A stretch of DNA of 64,000 nt from an uncultured Oscillospiraceae bacterium (GCA_900541565.1 UQKB01000002.1:1-64000), one strand, 5' to 3'. Shown: positions 1 through 8,480, counted from the first letter of the stretch. Notes: generated by a model from the letters alone, not told the origin. Numbers and translations: made by a program.

Positions 1-380
1 CAAACCCGGCGGGTAAGATAAAAACCCACATAGAGCACAAACAAAAACAGGTTTTTGGACAAATAAAAAAAGGGGGATCGCCCCCTCTCTTTTGTGGTCT
101 TTGGTTCGTTTCTTCCACAAGAAATGAACAAAGTCTTTTTAGAAGAAAGATATAGAAACGCAGAAAGCCGGCGGGTAAGATAAAAACCCGCATAAAGTGC
201 AAACAAAAGCAAGTTTTGGGACAAATAAAAAAGGGGGGATCGCAACCCCCCTTTTTGTGGTCTTTGGTTCGTTTCTTCCACAAGAAATGAACCAACGCTT
301 ATTAGAAAAAATGTATATAAACGTACAAACCCGGCGGGTAAGATAAAAACCCACATAGAGCACAAACAAAAACAGGTTTT
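1..380. repeat. Imperfect ~162-bp tandem repeats with paired hairpins
   Basis: The motif CCGGCGGG followed by TAAGATAAAAACCC recurs at about 6, 168 and 331, giving periods of 162 and 163 bp. Two full units and a partial third are visible, and the array may continue left of the window. Each full unit carries a G-run/C-run hairpin flanked by A and T tracts (about 65-90 and 227-256) and a second hairpin (104-129 and 266-293) with an 11-12 bp stem, loop CCAC and a conserved G-T pair. A stretch of about 38 bases around the second hairpin is identical between units 1 and 2. No convincing coding frame is present: the open frame on the minus strand at 139-369 only reads through the repeat. The function is unknown; an intergenic repeat family or a repeated small RNA/terminator unit are possibilities. 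Confidence 0.85.
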
Positions 381-393
381 AAGAAAACAAAAA

Positions 394-430
394 GATGTGC
401 GCCCGGCAAATGCCGGGCGCATCATTTTGT
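394..430 (-). terminator. Rho-independent terminator of the maltodextrin operon
   Basis: An 11-bp G/C-rich stem (TGCGCCCGGCA with its complement) is followed on the minus strand by a CTTTTTGTTTT tract. It lies about 20 bases past the stop codon of the amylase gene, so it probably ends the operon transcript. Confidence 0.85.
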
Positions 431-450
431 TTAAAAAACGCATGCAGCGT

Positions 451-2088
451 TTATTTTAAGATCACGGTTGTCCTTGCCGGGATTGTCAGGGTCGTGCCCT
501 CCAGCTTGCACTGGGGATAAACGTTGTTGCCGTCGGCATCGGTGCCGGTTGGGTCAAGTGCCGTAAGCTGCGCGCGGATCCCCTGGTAATCCAGATAATC
601 CTTCGATATTTCGACCACGCGCTCCTCCTCGCCAAGGTTGTGCAGCAGCAAAATAGAAGAATCCTCATATTTTGTTACATAGCCTGCCACATTGCCAATG
701 TCGGTTTCCACAATCTCCTGGATTGTACCCCTGGCAATTTCCGGGTTCTGCAGCTTAATATCGATGATCTTACTGTAAAACTGCATCAGCGAGTTTTCAT
801 TTTTCTGCTGTTCCTCCGCGCTTTCCTCCGGGCTCCACAGCTCTACATTTTCCTCTACAACACCCGGCGGCGGCTCCGAAACCGTTCCGCTCTTGTCGCC
901 CTCATACGACCACGGCATTGCAATCCTGAAAGAAGCATCGTTGTCCGTGCCGCTTTGCAGCCCGACCTCTTCGCCGTAATAAATAAACGAATTGCCCGGC
1001 ATAAACATATACAGCGCCGCAGCCGTCTTCATCTCCTGCAAATTACCGCTAAATGCGTTTGCACTGCGCGCCATGTCGTGGTTGGAAAGAAACACCGCGT
1101 CTATTGCGTTTTCGTTGCGGCTTTTCAGCAGATCGTTCCAGTTCTTTGCCGCGCTGAGGATGCTCTTTGCATTTTTCGAATTTACACCGGAAAGCAGCCT
1201 GCCGCCCGAGTTGGAAAACGTAAAGTTGAACATGCTGTCCATACCGCTTTCGTAGCTTTGGGCAATTGCGCTGTTGCCGTCCCAATCCTCGCCTACAAAA
1301 TAAATGTCCTCTTTCATTTCCCGCCCGGCCTGATTAAGCCAGGTCATAAACTCCACACGGTCCGTGTCGGGCGAATCAAAATACTTTACCGCATCCAGGC
1401 GGAAGCCGGAAACCCCCTTGTCCACCCAGAACTGCATAATCTTTTTAATTTCTTCCCGCACGGTTTCATTGCTCAAATTCAGCTCCGGCATACCCCCGGA
1501 AAAATTACACTCGTAAGAGTAATTGGTCCCCGGGAAGAACTGGTAGCTAAAGCCAGAAACCCGCGCGCCGTCCTCCGGCATGCTGTAATATTGAGCGTAG
1601 CCGTCTGTCTTTCCCTGCTGCAGCTCTTCAGACGCTGCTATAAACCACGGATGCTCGCTGGACGTATGGTTGAGCACCAGGTCAATAATCACATCAATCC
1701 CGCGCTTTTCACATTCGGCTGTAAACCGTTCAAAATCTTCCAGCGTACCATAGTCGGGGTGGATGTCATAATAATCGGTCACATCATACTTATGGTAAGA
1801 AGGCGAAGGCATAATCGGCATAAGCCAAATGCCGTCAATCCCCAAATCGTCACCGCCGTTTGGGTCGCCGTCGTTTAAATAATCCAGCTTTTGTGTAATT
1901 CCGTTTATGTCGCCAATACCGTCGCCGTCCGAATCACAAAACGAATAAACAAAAATTTCATAAAAGTTTCTGTATTTATCGTCTGAAGCAACTGCCGTTG
2001 CCTGCTGGGGCTGCGTATTACAGCCTGCAAGGAACGTCAGCGCGGCCATGCTGCAGACAAGCAGCAGGCATAAAGCTTTTTTTGCCAC
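451..2088 (-). CDS. Alpha-amylase family (GH13) surface lipoprotein
   Basis: Predicted extracellular glycoside hydrolase of family 13, cutting alpha-glucans outside the cell. The N-terminus is a lipoprotein signal with lipobox L-A-G-C, so the mature enzyme should be anchored to the membrane. The four GH13 regions are present: DLVLNH, RLDAVK (nucleophile Asp near residue 231), GEDW (acid/base Glu near 267) and SNHD (Asp near 336), plus a DSDGDGIGD calcium-type loop near the start of the barrel. At about 545 residues the size fits oligo-1,6-glucosidase or alpha-amylase type enzymes; I cannot separate these specificities by eye. I prefer the GTG at 2088 because AAGGAGG abuts the upstream ATG (2094) but is spaced correctly for the GTG. 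It is the last gene of the operon, behind the maltodextrin permeases, which supports a role in feeding the transporter. Confidence 0.9.
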   Translation of the reverse strand: MAKKALCLLLVCSMAALTFLAGCNTQPQQATAVASDDKYRNFYEIFVYSFCDSDGDGIGDINGITQKLDYLNDGDPNGGDDLGIDGIWLMPIMPSPSYHKYDVTDYYDIHPDYGTLEDFERFTAECEKRGIDVIIDLVLNHTSSEHPWFIAASEELQQGKTDGYAQYYSMPEDGARVSGFSYQFFPGTNYSYECNFSGGMPELNLSNETVREEIKKIMQFWVDKGVSGFRLDAVKYFDSPDTDRVEFMTWLNQAGREMKEDIYFVGEDWDGNSAIAQSYESGMDSMFNFTFSNSGGRLLSGVNSKNAKSILSAAKNWNDLLKSRNENAIDAVFLSNHDMARSANAFSGNLQEMKTAAALYMFMPGNSFIYYGEEVGLQSGTDNDASFRIAMPWSYEGDKSGTVSEPPPGVVEENVELWSPEESAEEQQKNENSLMQFYSKIIDIKLQNPEIARGTIQEIVETDIGNVAGYVTKYEDSSILLLHNLGEEERVVEISKDYLDYQGIRAQLTALDPTGTDADGNNVYPQCKLEGTTLTIPARTTVILK

Positions 2089-2112
2089 GGTCATCCTCCT
2101 TATATAACAAAA

Positions 2113-2148
2113 CGGCAGGGGCGGAAGAACAAGTCCGCCGCCTCTGCC
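2113..2148 (-). other. Intercistronic hairpin between malG and the amylase gene
   Basis: GGCAGGGGCGGA pairs with a TCCGCC-G-CCTCTGCC arm, with one bulge. On the minus strand it is followed by GTTTTGTTATAT, then the amylase ribosome binding site. It could be a leaky terminator that lowers amylase expression relative to the permeases, or an mRNA processing structure. Confidence 0.55.
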
Positions 2149-2166
2149 AGCTTATACATGTTTGCC

Positions 2167-3021
2167 TTACCCTTTGACTGCGCCGCCGGTAACGCCCTCT
2201 ACATAATACTTCTGCATCTTTAAGAACAAGGCCGTAATCGGTATTGCAATCACAACCGCGCCCGCGCAGAAGTTCAGGAAGTACTTGTCGATATACTGCT
2301 TGTCGACCATCTTCCACAGGCCCAGCGCGATCGTATAGTTGTCTATATTATCGCCCATAATCACCCTTGCAAGGATAAAGTCTGCCCACGGGCCGGTAAA
2401 CGAAGTCAAAACCGTATATACAACAATCGGCTTGGACATTGGCAATATAATCTTCCAGAAAATCTGGTTCTTGGTGGCGCCGTCAATTGTTGCCGCCTCG
2501 TCCAGCGCCCTGGGGATCGTATCAAAAAAGCCCTTGGCAATAAAATACCCCAGCGCGGCGCCCGCGGAATATACAATGATCAAAGACACCAGGTTCTGCG
2601 TCAGGCCCATGGCCTTGAGCAGGTAATAAACGGCGATCATCGTCATAAAGCCGGGGAACATGCCCAAGATCATGCCAATGTTCAAAAACTTTTTGCGCGA
2701 CTTAAACCGCAGCCGGCTGAACGCATAACTGACCATCAAAACAGCCACGGTCGAAATCACGCAGGAGCACGCCGCCACGACGAGCGTGTTCAAGAACCAG
2801 CGCGGGTAATTGACAACCGACGTATCTGTAAACAGACGAATATAGTTGTCAAACGTCCATTCCTTTGGGAAAATATAGGGAATATACACCTGTGTTTCCC
2901 CGCGGAAAGAGGTCATGATCAGCCAGGCAAGCGGCATAACCCACAAAATAGAGCTGACTGTCAAAATAATATAAATAATCGTGTTGCTTATATTTCTTTT
3001 TAACTTGTAGCTTTTTATCAT
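2167..3021 (-). CDS. malG: Maltodextrin ABC transporter permease, MalG type
   Basis: Inner-membrane permease of a carbohydrate (CUT1-type) ABC importer. The 284-residue protein has about six membrane segments and the permease EAA loop (DEAATIDGA...IFWKIILP) near residue 190, which docks the ATPase. Start and stop are coupled to the gene upstream: its ATG overlaps the end of the MalF-type gene by 4 bases, and AGGAGGAG lies just ahead. Maltodextrin specificity is inferred from the adjacent amylase; the fold alone only says sugar permease. Confidence 0.9.
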   Translation of the reverse strand: MIKSYKLKRNISNTIIYIILTVSSILWVMPLAWLIMTSFRGETQVYIPYIFPKEWTFDNYIRLFTDTSVVNYPRWFLNTLVVAACSCVISTVAVLMVSYAFSRLRFKSRKKFLNIGMILGMFPGFMTMIAVYYLLKAMGLTQNLVSLIIVYSAGAALGYFIAKGFFDTIPRALDEAATIDGATKNQIFWKIILPMSKPIVVYTVLTSFTGPWADFILARVIMGDNIDNYTIALGLWKMVDKQYIDKYFLNFCAGAVVIAIPITALFLKMQKYYVEGVTGGAVKG

Positions 3022-4520
3022 GAAAACTCCTCCTCGCTCTTTGCAGACTTGGTAGAGTTATATGTGATAAGTGACACCGCCGCACAAATAATAAATACCA
3101 AAATACCGATCGTTGCTGCAAGGTTGTAGTCGTTCCTGTCCATGGTAAGCTTATACAGCCACGTTACAAGCAGGTCGGTATCGCCCGCGTTGTAATAGTT
3201 GTTGTTTTGCGGTCCGCCGCCGGTAAGGAAGAAAATAACGTTAAAGTTATTAATATTCCCGATAAATTGCTGGATCAGATACGGTGTGGTGACAAAAAGC
3301 ATATACGGCATGGTTATTTTAAAGAACGTAACCACCGGGCCTGCGCCGTCGATTCTGGCGCTTTCATACAGCTCCTCGGGAATGTTCATCAAAATACCGC
3401 TCGTAATCAAAATGGTATACGGAATACCAATCCACATATTGACCACCACAACGGTAATCTTTGCAAGCCAGGGGTCTGTCAAAAAGCGTACATAATCTTG
3501 CTGGCCAATAAAGCCAAGCTCTCTTAAAAGCACGTTGAACACACCGCTGTCTGCCAGCATCTGGCTCATCAGAAGAAGGGTAACAAACTGGGGAACCGCA
3601 ATGGTCATAACAAACATGGTTCTGTAAAACGACTTAAACCGAATCCCCTTTTTATTGATCATCAAAGCAAAAATCATACCCAATATGTAGTTGGTAACGG
3701 TTGCCAGCACCGCCCAGATCAAGGTCCAGACCACCAGGTTCTGGAAGGTAAGCGCCTTTCTTGGCTCGTCAAAGAAAACGTCGGCAAAATTGCCAAAGCC
3801 AACCCATTCAAACAGCTTTGCCGGCGGCTGATGCGCGCCGTCGTAGTTTGTAAAGGCAATCAATATCATAAATACCAGGGGAAGCACCGTAAACGTACAC
3901 ACCAAAATCGTCGGCACGGAAAGAAGCGTAACATGGTAACGGTTATCCAGCAAAGCCTTCACATCTTCTATAAACGTCATCGGCTTTTTGCCCTGCTTTT
4001 TCAATTCCTGCAGCTTTAAAGACGACTTAATATTTGTAATATACATTGCAAAGAAAATAGCCGTCACAAAAATTGCCATAACGCTGTAAAGCAAAATCAG
4101 CATGGAGTTGTCCCCGGCTCTTACAACCTCTACGCCGGTGGCATAGTCCATTTCCCTGACCTGCGCGACCGTTCCCAAAGTAAAAATTTTAGATAGATAG
4201 TTGTTCCAGGCAAAGAACACCATAAAACATATGTATCCAACTTCCATTGCCAAGAAGAGCAGGCCTTTAATAATCTGCCCCTTCGCAATGTTCCCAAATC
4301 CCATAATCACATAAGAGATTTTGGTGGACCAGTCGCCTTTTACAAATCCCACGCCGTAATTTTTAAACCCTCTGCCAATCGCACAGAAGAACGCCGCGAT
4401 TTTACATCCTAAAAATTTAAAAAACCTTACAAAGTTTGCCGGCAGGTTGATAAAGAAGCATTTTATCTTATACCACATTCTTTGAAAAGGATTTAACTGG
4501 ATGTAATCAATGTACTTCAT
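3018..4520 (-). CDS. malF: Maltodextrin ABC transporter permease, MalF type
   Basis: Second permease subunit of the CUT1 importer, pairing with the MalG-type protein. The EAA loop reads ESARIDGAGPVVTFFKITMP, and about eight membrane segments are visible, including an extended N-terminal part as in MalF. The start is placed at 4520 (MKYIDYI) rather than the longer open frame because GGGGAG sits at good distance before it. About 500 residues, near the size of MalF proteins with the extra N-terminal segments. The 140 bases upstream contain a strong hairpin separating it from the binding-protein gene. No nucleotide-binding subunit is encoded nearby, so a shared MsmX/UgpC-type ATPase from elsewhere is expected. 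Confidence 0.9.
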   Translation of the reverse strand: MKYIDYIQLNPFQRMWYKIKCFFINLPANFVRFFKFLGCKIAAFFCAIGRGFKNYGVGFVKGDWSTKISYVIMGFGNIAKGQIIKGLLFLAMEVGYICFMVFFAWNNYLSKIFTLGTVAQVREMDYATGVEVVRAGDNSMLILLYSVMAIFVTAIFFAMYITNIKSSLKLQELKKQGKKPMTFIEDVKALLDNRYHVTLLSVPTILVCTFTVLPLVFMILIAFTNYDGAHQPPAKLFEWVGFGNFADVFFDEPRKALTFQNLVVWTLIWAVLATVTNYILGMIFALMINKKGIRFKSFYRTMFVMTIAVPQFVTLLLMSQMLADSGVFNVLLRELGFIGQQDYVRFLTDPWLAKITVVVVNMWIGIPYTILITSGILMNIPEELYESARIDGAGPVVTFFKITMPYMLFVTTPYLIQQFIGNINNFNVIFFLTGGGPQNNNYYNAGDTDLLVTWLYKLTMDRNDYNLAATIGILVFIICAAVSLITYNSTKSAKSEEEFS

Positions 4521-4607
4521 AGGTTCACTCCCCTTTGTCCAAAATGTAGCAAGTATCAAACACATAAATCATTAAATATGTATAAAATACCTATCCCTTG
4601 TCGCTAT

Positions 4608-4639
4608 TTCAAGCAGCCTGAAAACTCAGGCTGCTTGAA
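4608..4639 (-). other. Intercistronic stem-loop between binding protein and malF genes
   Basis: A perfect 14-bp inverted repeat (TTCAAGCAGCCTGA and its complement) with a 4-base loop. No T tract follows on the minus strand, so it is more likely an mRNA 3'-end stabiliser or partial terminator. Such structures are known to keep binding protein levels above permease levels in sugar operons; the function here is an inference. Confidence 0.7.
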
Positions 4640-4663
4640 TCAAAGCATATGGATTGTAACGCG

Positions 4664-6028
4664 TTAACCCATCTCAATTACTTCAACCATGTCGTCATAC
4701 TGCTGCTGCATGGTTGCTTCATCATGTTCCTTGGTGGAATCGACCACATAAGCCGCATAGGTGCCTGTGGGCGTCCAGAAGCCGGTAACAATATTCTTCT
4801 GGGGGAGTGAGTACGCTTGCTGGTCATACAGCGCTTTAAGCGCTACGTCGTTCTGTACCAAATCAGATTCAATCAGGGACGTAATAGACGGGCCCCAGCG
4901 GAGCTCTTCGGTTCTTTGCCTCTGGCATTCCTCACCAGACAGGTAATACGCCAAAGACTGCGCTGTCAGCGGGAAATCTGTCTTTGCATTTACGCCCAGA
5001 TACTTATAGCCGTATATGCTGATCATCTGCTTGTCTTCGCCGTTTACGTTAATGGTCGGCAGCTTTGCAACGCCCATGTTTTCGCCCAGAGCGCCTTCAA
5101 TATCTGCAATTTTCCAGGCGCCTACAACACCGGCCGCATGCGTGCCGTTTTTAAAGCCTGAAACAATCGTAGAGTTAACAGATTCGTTCTTAAAGAACTG
5201 GCTTGTGGCACACAGATCACTAAACGCCTGTGCAACCGGGCCGATCTGCTCATAATCATAATTGAGGATCTGTGTTTCCAGATCGTCTTCCAGGTCAAGC
5301 GTACCGCCACCCGTAAACGGGATCACACAGCCGTAATAACCGTCGCCCATTTCCATCAGGAAGTTCTTTTGCTCTGCATTGCAGACTTCCATAATGCCTT
5401 CCAGCGTCTTTACGTCGTCCTCAGAAAGGATCCTTTTGTCATAAAACAGCGCATAGCTGTTTGCGCCCTCTTCCGGATAAGCGTACAGATATGCCTGATC
5501 GTCGCTTGCAGACTGGAACATAGCCGTCTCTACAGCTTCTTCCATATGCGTTTCCTGGATAGGCTCAACATATCTTAAATTAACCTTTAAAAGATATTCA
5601 TCTTTAAAAAGTGCGAGCCCCTGGTCGCTTGCAAAGCCAAATACGTCGGCCGCAGCGTCCGGGTCTGTGCGAACCTGCGCCTGCGCGTCGCTTTCACCCT
5701 GCGGGTTTACTTCAATCGTAATGGTCCTGCCCTGCTCTTTAAAATTTTCTACAAAAGCATCGCACTGCTTCTTAAAAACTTCCAATGCGTCCTGCGGGCA
5801 CCAAACCTTCAGTGTAACGTTGTCCTCGTCGCCCATGGCGATCTGTGCATCGGCCATCATTTCATCAACCGTGACACTCTCAATCTGTGTTGCACTCCCG
5901 CCGGAGCTTGTACCGGAATCCCCAGCGCTGGAAGTACCGCCCGTACTTCCGTCACAGCCCGCGAAAACAGCGGCAAGCATCAGCACAGCTAAGAGAACGC
6001 CAACAACTCTTTTTGATTTGCTGAACAT
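4664..6028 (-). CDS. Extracellular maltodextrin-binding lipoprotein (ABC importer)
   Basis: Solute-binding protein of the importer, about 454 residues. It starts MFSKSKRVVG and has a hydrophobic signal ending in lipobox F-A-G-C, followed by a Gly/Ser-rich linker typical of a lipid-anchored protein held away from the membrane. The body has family-1 solute-binding features (VTLKVWCPQDALEVFK near the start, FKNGTHAAGVVGAWKIADI in the middle). The longer upstream open frame is rejected because a GAGGG ribosome binding site precedes the ATG at 6028. First gene of the operon: a promoter at 6158-6186 gives a leader of about 120 bases containing a small hairpin (6063-6082). Confidence 0.9.
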   Translation of the reverse strand: MFSKSKRVVGVLLAVLMLAAVFAGCDGSTGGTSSAGDSGTSSGGSATQIESVTVDEMMADAQIAMGDEDNVTLKVWCPQDALEVFKKQCDAFVENFKEQGRTITIEVNPQGESDAQAQVRTDPDAAADVFGFASDQGLALFKDEYLLKVNLRYVEPIQETHMEEAVETAMFQSASDDQAYLYAYPEEGANSYALFYDKRILSEDDVKTLEGIMEVCNAEQKNFLMEMGDGYYGCVIPFTGGGTLDLEDDLETQILNYDYEQIGPVAQAFSDLCATSQFFKNESVNSTIVSGFKNGTHAAGVVGAWKIADIEGALGENMGVAKLPTINVNGEDKQMISIYGYKYLGVNAKTDFPLTAQSLAYYLSGEECQRQRTEELRWGPSITSLIESDLVQNDVALKALYDQQAYSLPQKNIVTGFWTPTGTYAAYVVDSTKEHDEATMQQQYDDMVEVIEMG

Positions 6029-6062
6029 TTTGTTTCCCTCTTTCTCTGAAAAATAAAATATA

Positions 6063-6082
6063 AACACAAGCTTACTTGTGTT
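6063..6082 (-). other. Leader hairpin upstream of the binding-protein gene
   Basis: AACACAAG pairs with CTTGTGTT around a CTTA loop, within the 5' leader about 25 bases ahead of the ribosome binding site. It could affect mRNA stability; no specific ligand or regulator is implied. Confidence 0.4.
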
Positions 6083-6157
6083 GTGGAAGGGCACACCCTG
6101 TTTACAGGCTTTTTCTAAACAAAAAACAAAGGAAAATGTGCCCAAATCACTGAAACA

Positions 6158-6186
6158 ATAATAGCATAGCCACCTATTTATTGCAA
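6158..6186 (-). promoter_or_regulatory. Promoter of the maltodextrin operon
   Basis: On the minus strand TTGCAA (6181-6186) and TATTAT (6158-6163) are separated by 17 bases, fitting a housekeeping promoter. The predicted start is near 6151. No textbook CcpA site was recognised around it. Confidence 0.65.
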
Positions 6187-6230
6187 CTATCTTTATTTAT
6201 TTTTATTAACATTGATAGATTTGTCTTTCT

Positions 6231-6255
6231 ATTTTGTGTATTTTGTACACAAAAT
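6231..6255. promoter_or_regulatory. 10-bp inverted repeat in the divergent promoter region
   Basis: ATTTTGTGTA and its exact complement flank a 5-base TTTTG spacer. It lies about 45 bases upstream of the -35 box of the maltodextrin operon and about 275 bases upstream of the murE promoter, a position suited to a regulator operator. The binding protein is unknown. Confidence 0.45.
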
Positions 6256-6529
6256 TTTCCCTTTACTGAATTTTAACCCTTTTTTTTTAAGCATTTCAGC
6301 ATTTTTTATAAATTGGGCTTGTGAATCTTTACCAATTCATTTCTTCTTTTCTTTTCTTCCGAACAAGCTTTTTCCTGCAAAGACTTGTTTTATAATTCTT
6401 TTAAGTGTATAATAACATTGTTCCGCCTGCTTTTCTCTGACTTTCTCCATAAATTGAACAAAATGCATTTTTTGTGTTGCGCACAGCAGCAGCGCGGGCA
6501 TAAACGGTTTGGCGTATGCCATAGTATTA

Positions 6530-6558
6530 TTGTAAGTTTTGGCTTCTATCCATACGAT
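6530..6558 (+). promoter_or_regulatory. Promoter candidate for the MurE-type gene
   Basis: TTGTAA (6530-6535) and TACGAT (6553-6558) with a 17-base spacer, leaving a leader of about 80 bases before the ATG at 6645. Confidence 0.5.
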
Positions 6559-6644
6559 GTCCTTACTAACAATATATTCTTTTTGTTTTAAAACATGCAC
6601 AGGTTGTACAATTTGTATGCCCATACAGACTTGGGGGTATTGCT

Positions 6645-8111
6645 ATGAAGCTTGCAGATTTACTAAAAAACGTTGCCTTTACCTGCCTTAGCGGCAAGAT
6701 TGATATCCCAATAACAGACATCGTTTACGATTCACGCAAGGCGGCCAAAGGCTGCGTATTTGTCTGCCTAAAAGGCCATGAAGCCGACGGCCATAAATTT
6801 GCCGCATCTGCCGTAAAACAGGGGGCCTGCGCCGTTGTTCTAAGCGACCCTGTCGATTTGCCCGACCATGTGACCGTTGTCCGCGTGCAGGATACACGGC
6901 AGGCGCTGGCTTTTATGTCCGCCGCCTTTTTCGGGCATCCGGCAAATTCTTTGCAAACCATCGCTCTGACCGGCACAAAGGGAAAAACCACCACGGTAAG
7001 CATGATCCGTTCCATTTTGGAAGCCGGGGGCATCAAAACGGGAACGATCGGCACATTGGGCATTGTCATAGGCGACCAGGTGTATAAAACAAACAACACC
7101 ACACCCGAATCCTACGAAATCCAGCGGGCCATGCGGAAAATGGTGGACCAGGGCTGTAAATGCATGGTGATCGAGGCTTCCTCCCTTGGCCTGAAATGGC
7201 ATCGCACAGACGGGCTGACCTATGATTTTGGCGTATTTACAAATTTTTCCCCCGACCACATCGGCGGTGCTGAACACGCAACGCTTGAAGAATACCTCGC
7301 CTGCAAATCACTTTTGTTCCGGCAATGTAAAACAGGCATTGTCAATATAGACGACACACACACTGCAGGTGTTCTGGAAGGGCATACCTGTAAAGTTGAA
7401 ACCTATGGCTTTGACCCGCGCGCTGACCTTATCGCCTATAACGACGGGCTTGTAAACAGGCCGGGGTATCTGGGCGTACATTTCAGCACAAAGGGCTGCA
7501 TTGCACTAGACGCCTCCGTGCCGATCCCCGGAAAATTCAGCGTCTATAACGCGCTGGCCGCTATCGCGGTATGCCGCCATTTTCCTATCTCTAAACAGGC
7601 TATTACAGACGGCTTAAATCATGCGTCGGTCAAGGGGCGCGTCGAGCCTGTCCCTGTACCGGGGGACTACACGCTTTTGATCGATTACGCGCATAACGCC
7701 GTAAGCATGGAAAACGTGCTGACCACCCTGCGGGAATACCACCCAAACCGCCTGGTCACCCTGTTTGGGGCGGGAGGGAACCGTCCGAAGGCCAGACGCT
7801 ACGAAATGGGGGAAATTTCCGGCAAGCTTTCTGATCTTTCCGTTATTACAGAAGACAATTCCCGGTTTGAAGACGTTATGGATATTATACGGGACATTGA
7901 AGTAGGTATGCATAAAACAGACGGCAAATATGTGGTTATCCCCAACCGCAAAGAAGCTATACGGTATTGCATAGAGCATGCACAGCCGGGCGATATTATT
8001 GTTCTGGCTGGGAAAGGGCATGAGGACTACCAGGAAACCAGGGGCGTAAAACGCCATTTTGACGAGCGCGAGGTCATCGCCGGTATTCTAAAGGAACTGC
8101 ATCCCATGTAA
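6645..8111 (+). CDS. murE: UDP-N-acetylmuramyl-tripeptide synthetase (MurE type)
   Basis: Cytoplasmic Mur ligase that adds the third amino acid to the peptidoglycan stem peptide using ATP. The P-loop TGTKGKTT is at residues 109-116, the central domain has NFSPDHIGG, and IDYAHN plus GAGGNRPKARR mark the C-terminal half. The length of 488 residues is normal for MurE. The residue block that selects the third amino acid reads D-N-S-R at about 404-407, whereas diaminopimelate-adding enzymes usually have D-N-P-R; the terminal Arg that contacts diaminopimelate is kept. GGGGG precedes the ATG. It stands alone, away from a dcw cell-division cluster, and is followed by the tRNA genes, so it might be a second copy in this genome. 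Confidence 0.9.
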   Translation: MKLADLLKNVAFTCLSGKIDIPITDIVYDSRKAAKGCVFVCLKGHEADGHKFAASAVKQGACAVVLSDPVDLPDHVTVVRVQDTRQALAFMSAAFFGHPANSLQTIALTGTKGKTTTVSMIRSILEAGGIKTGTIGTLGIVIGDQVYKTNNTTPESYEIQRAMRKMVDQGCKCMVIEASSLGLKWHRTDGLTYDFGVFTNFSPDHIGGAEHATLEEYLACKSLLFRQCKTGIVNIDDTHTAGVLEGHTCKVETYGFDPRADLIAYNDGLVNRPGYLGVHFSTKGCIALDASVPIPGKFSVYNALAAIAVCRHFPISKQAITDGLNHASVKGRVEPVPVPGDYTLLIDYAHNAVSMENVLTTLREYHPNRLVTLFGAGGNRPKARRYEMGEISGKLSDLSVITEDNSRFEDVMDIIRDIEVGMHKTDGKYVVIPNRKEAIRYCIEHAQPGDIIVLAGKGHEDYQETRGVKRHFDEREVIAGILKELHPM

Positions 8112-8161
8112 AAAGCCTGCTGAAAGGCCGGCGCAGCCATGGCAGGCTTATAAAAAATATA

Positions 8162-8190
8162 TTGACAGAAAAGCTTTGAAATGCTATTAT
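8162..8190 (+). promoter_or_regulatory. Promoter of the tRNA-Trp/tRNA-Thr unit
   Basis: A perfect TTGACA (8162-8167), 17-base spacer and TATTAT (8185-8190), about 34 bases upstream of tRNA-Trp. Confidence 0.85.
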
Positions 8191-8223
8191 ATTATCTGCG
8201 CCGCAGCCGGCGCAGATCCATAT

Positions 8224-8299
8224 AGGGGTATAGCTCAGTTGGTAGAGCAGCGGTCTCCAAAACCGCGTGTCGAGGGTTCAAGTCCTTCTGCCCCTGCCA
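8224..8299 (+). tRNA. tRNA-Trp (anticodon CCA)
   Basis: Cloverleaf by eye: acceptor arms AGGGGTA and TGCCCCT, D arm AGCTCAGTTGGTAGAGC, anticodon stem GCGGT/ACCGC around CTCCAAA (anticodon CCA), T loop GGTTCAAGTCC. The 3' CCA is encoded at 8297-8299. Confidence 0.97.
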
Positions 8300-8404
8300 A
8301 AAATGCCGGGCGGCATGACGGTGGATGATGAACTTTTTCAAGACGCAGAAATTGTTTTTCTATATTGCGCCGTTCATCATTCATTTTTCATTCTTCCGGC
8401 CTAT
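8300..8404 (+). other. Spacer between the two tRNAs with a weak inverted repeat
   Basis: 105 bases without a gene. GATGATGAAC (8324-8333) is nearly complementary to GTTCATCATT (8372-8381), which would form a long-looped stem in the precursor RNA and could guide tRNA processing. Confidence 0.4.
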
Positions 8405-8480
8405 GCTGGTATAGCTCAGTAGGCAGAGCGCATCCTTGGTAAGGATGAGGTCAGCAGTTCGAATCTGCTTATCAGCTCCA
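8405..8480 (+). tRNA. tRNA-Thr (anticodon GGT)
   Basis: Acceptor arms GCTGGTA and TATCAGC, D arm AGCTCAGTAGGCAGAGC, anticodon stem CATCC/GGATG around TTGGTAA (anticodon GGT), T loop GTTCGAATC. The 3' CCA is encoded at 8478-8480. Confidence 0.97.

Noticed and set aside
1..380. CRISPR array
   Set aside because: The repeat unit is about 162 bp and contiguous, with no short repeat/unique spacer alternation and no cas genes.
640..1878. 412-codon open frame on the plus strand
   Set aside because: It lies antisense to the GH13 amylase, whose catalytic motifs are all intact; the antisense translation is rich in Cys, His and Arg and shows no domain.
3018..4565. Longer N-terminus of the MalF-type permease
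   Set aside because: The upstream ATG (4565) has no ribosome binding site; the ATG at 4520 has GGGGAG at proper distance and gives a standard start.
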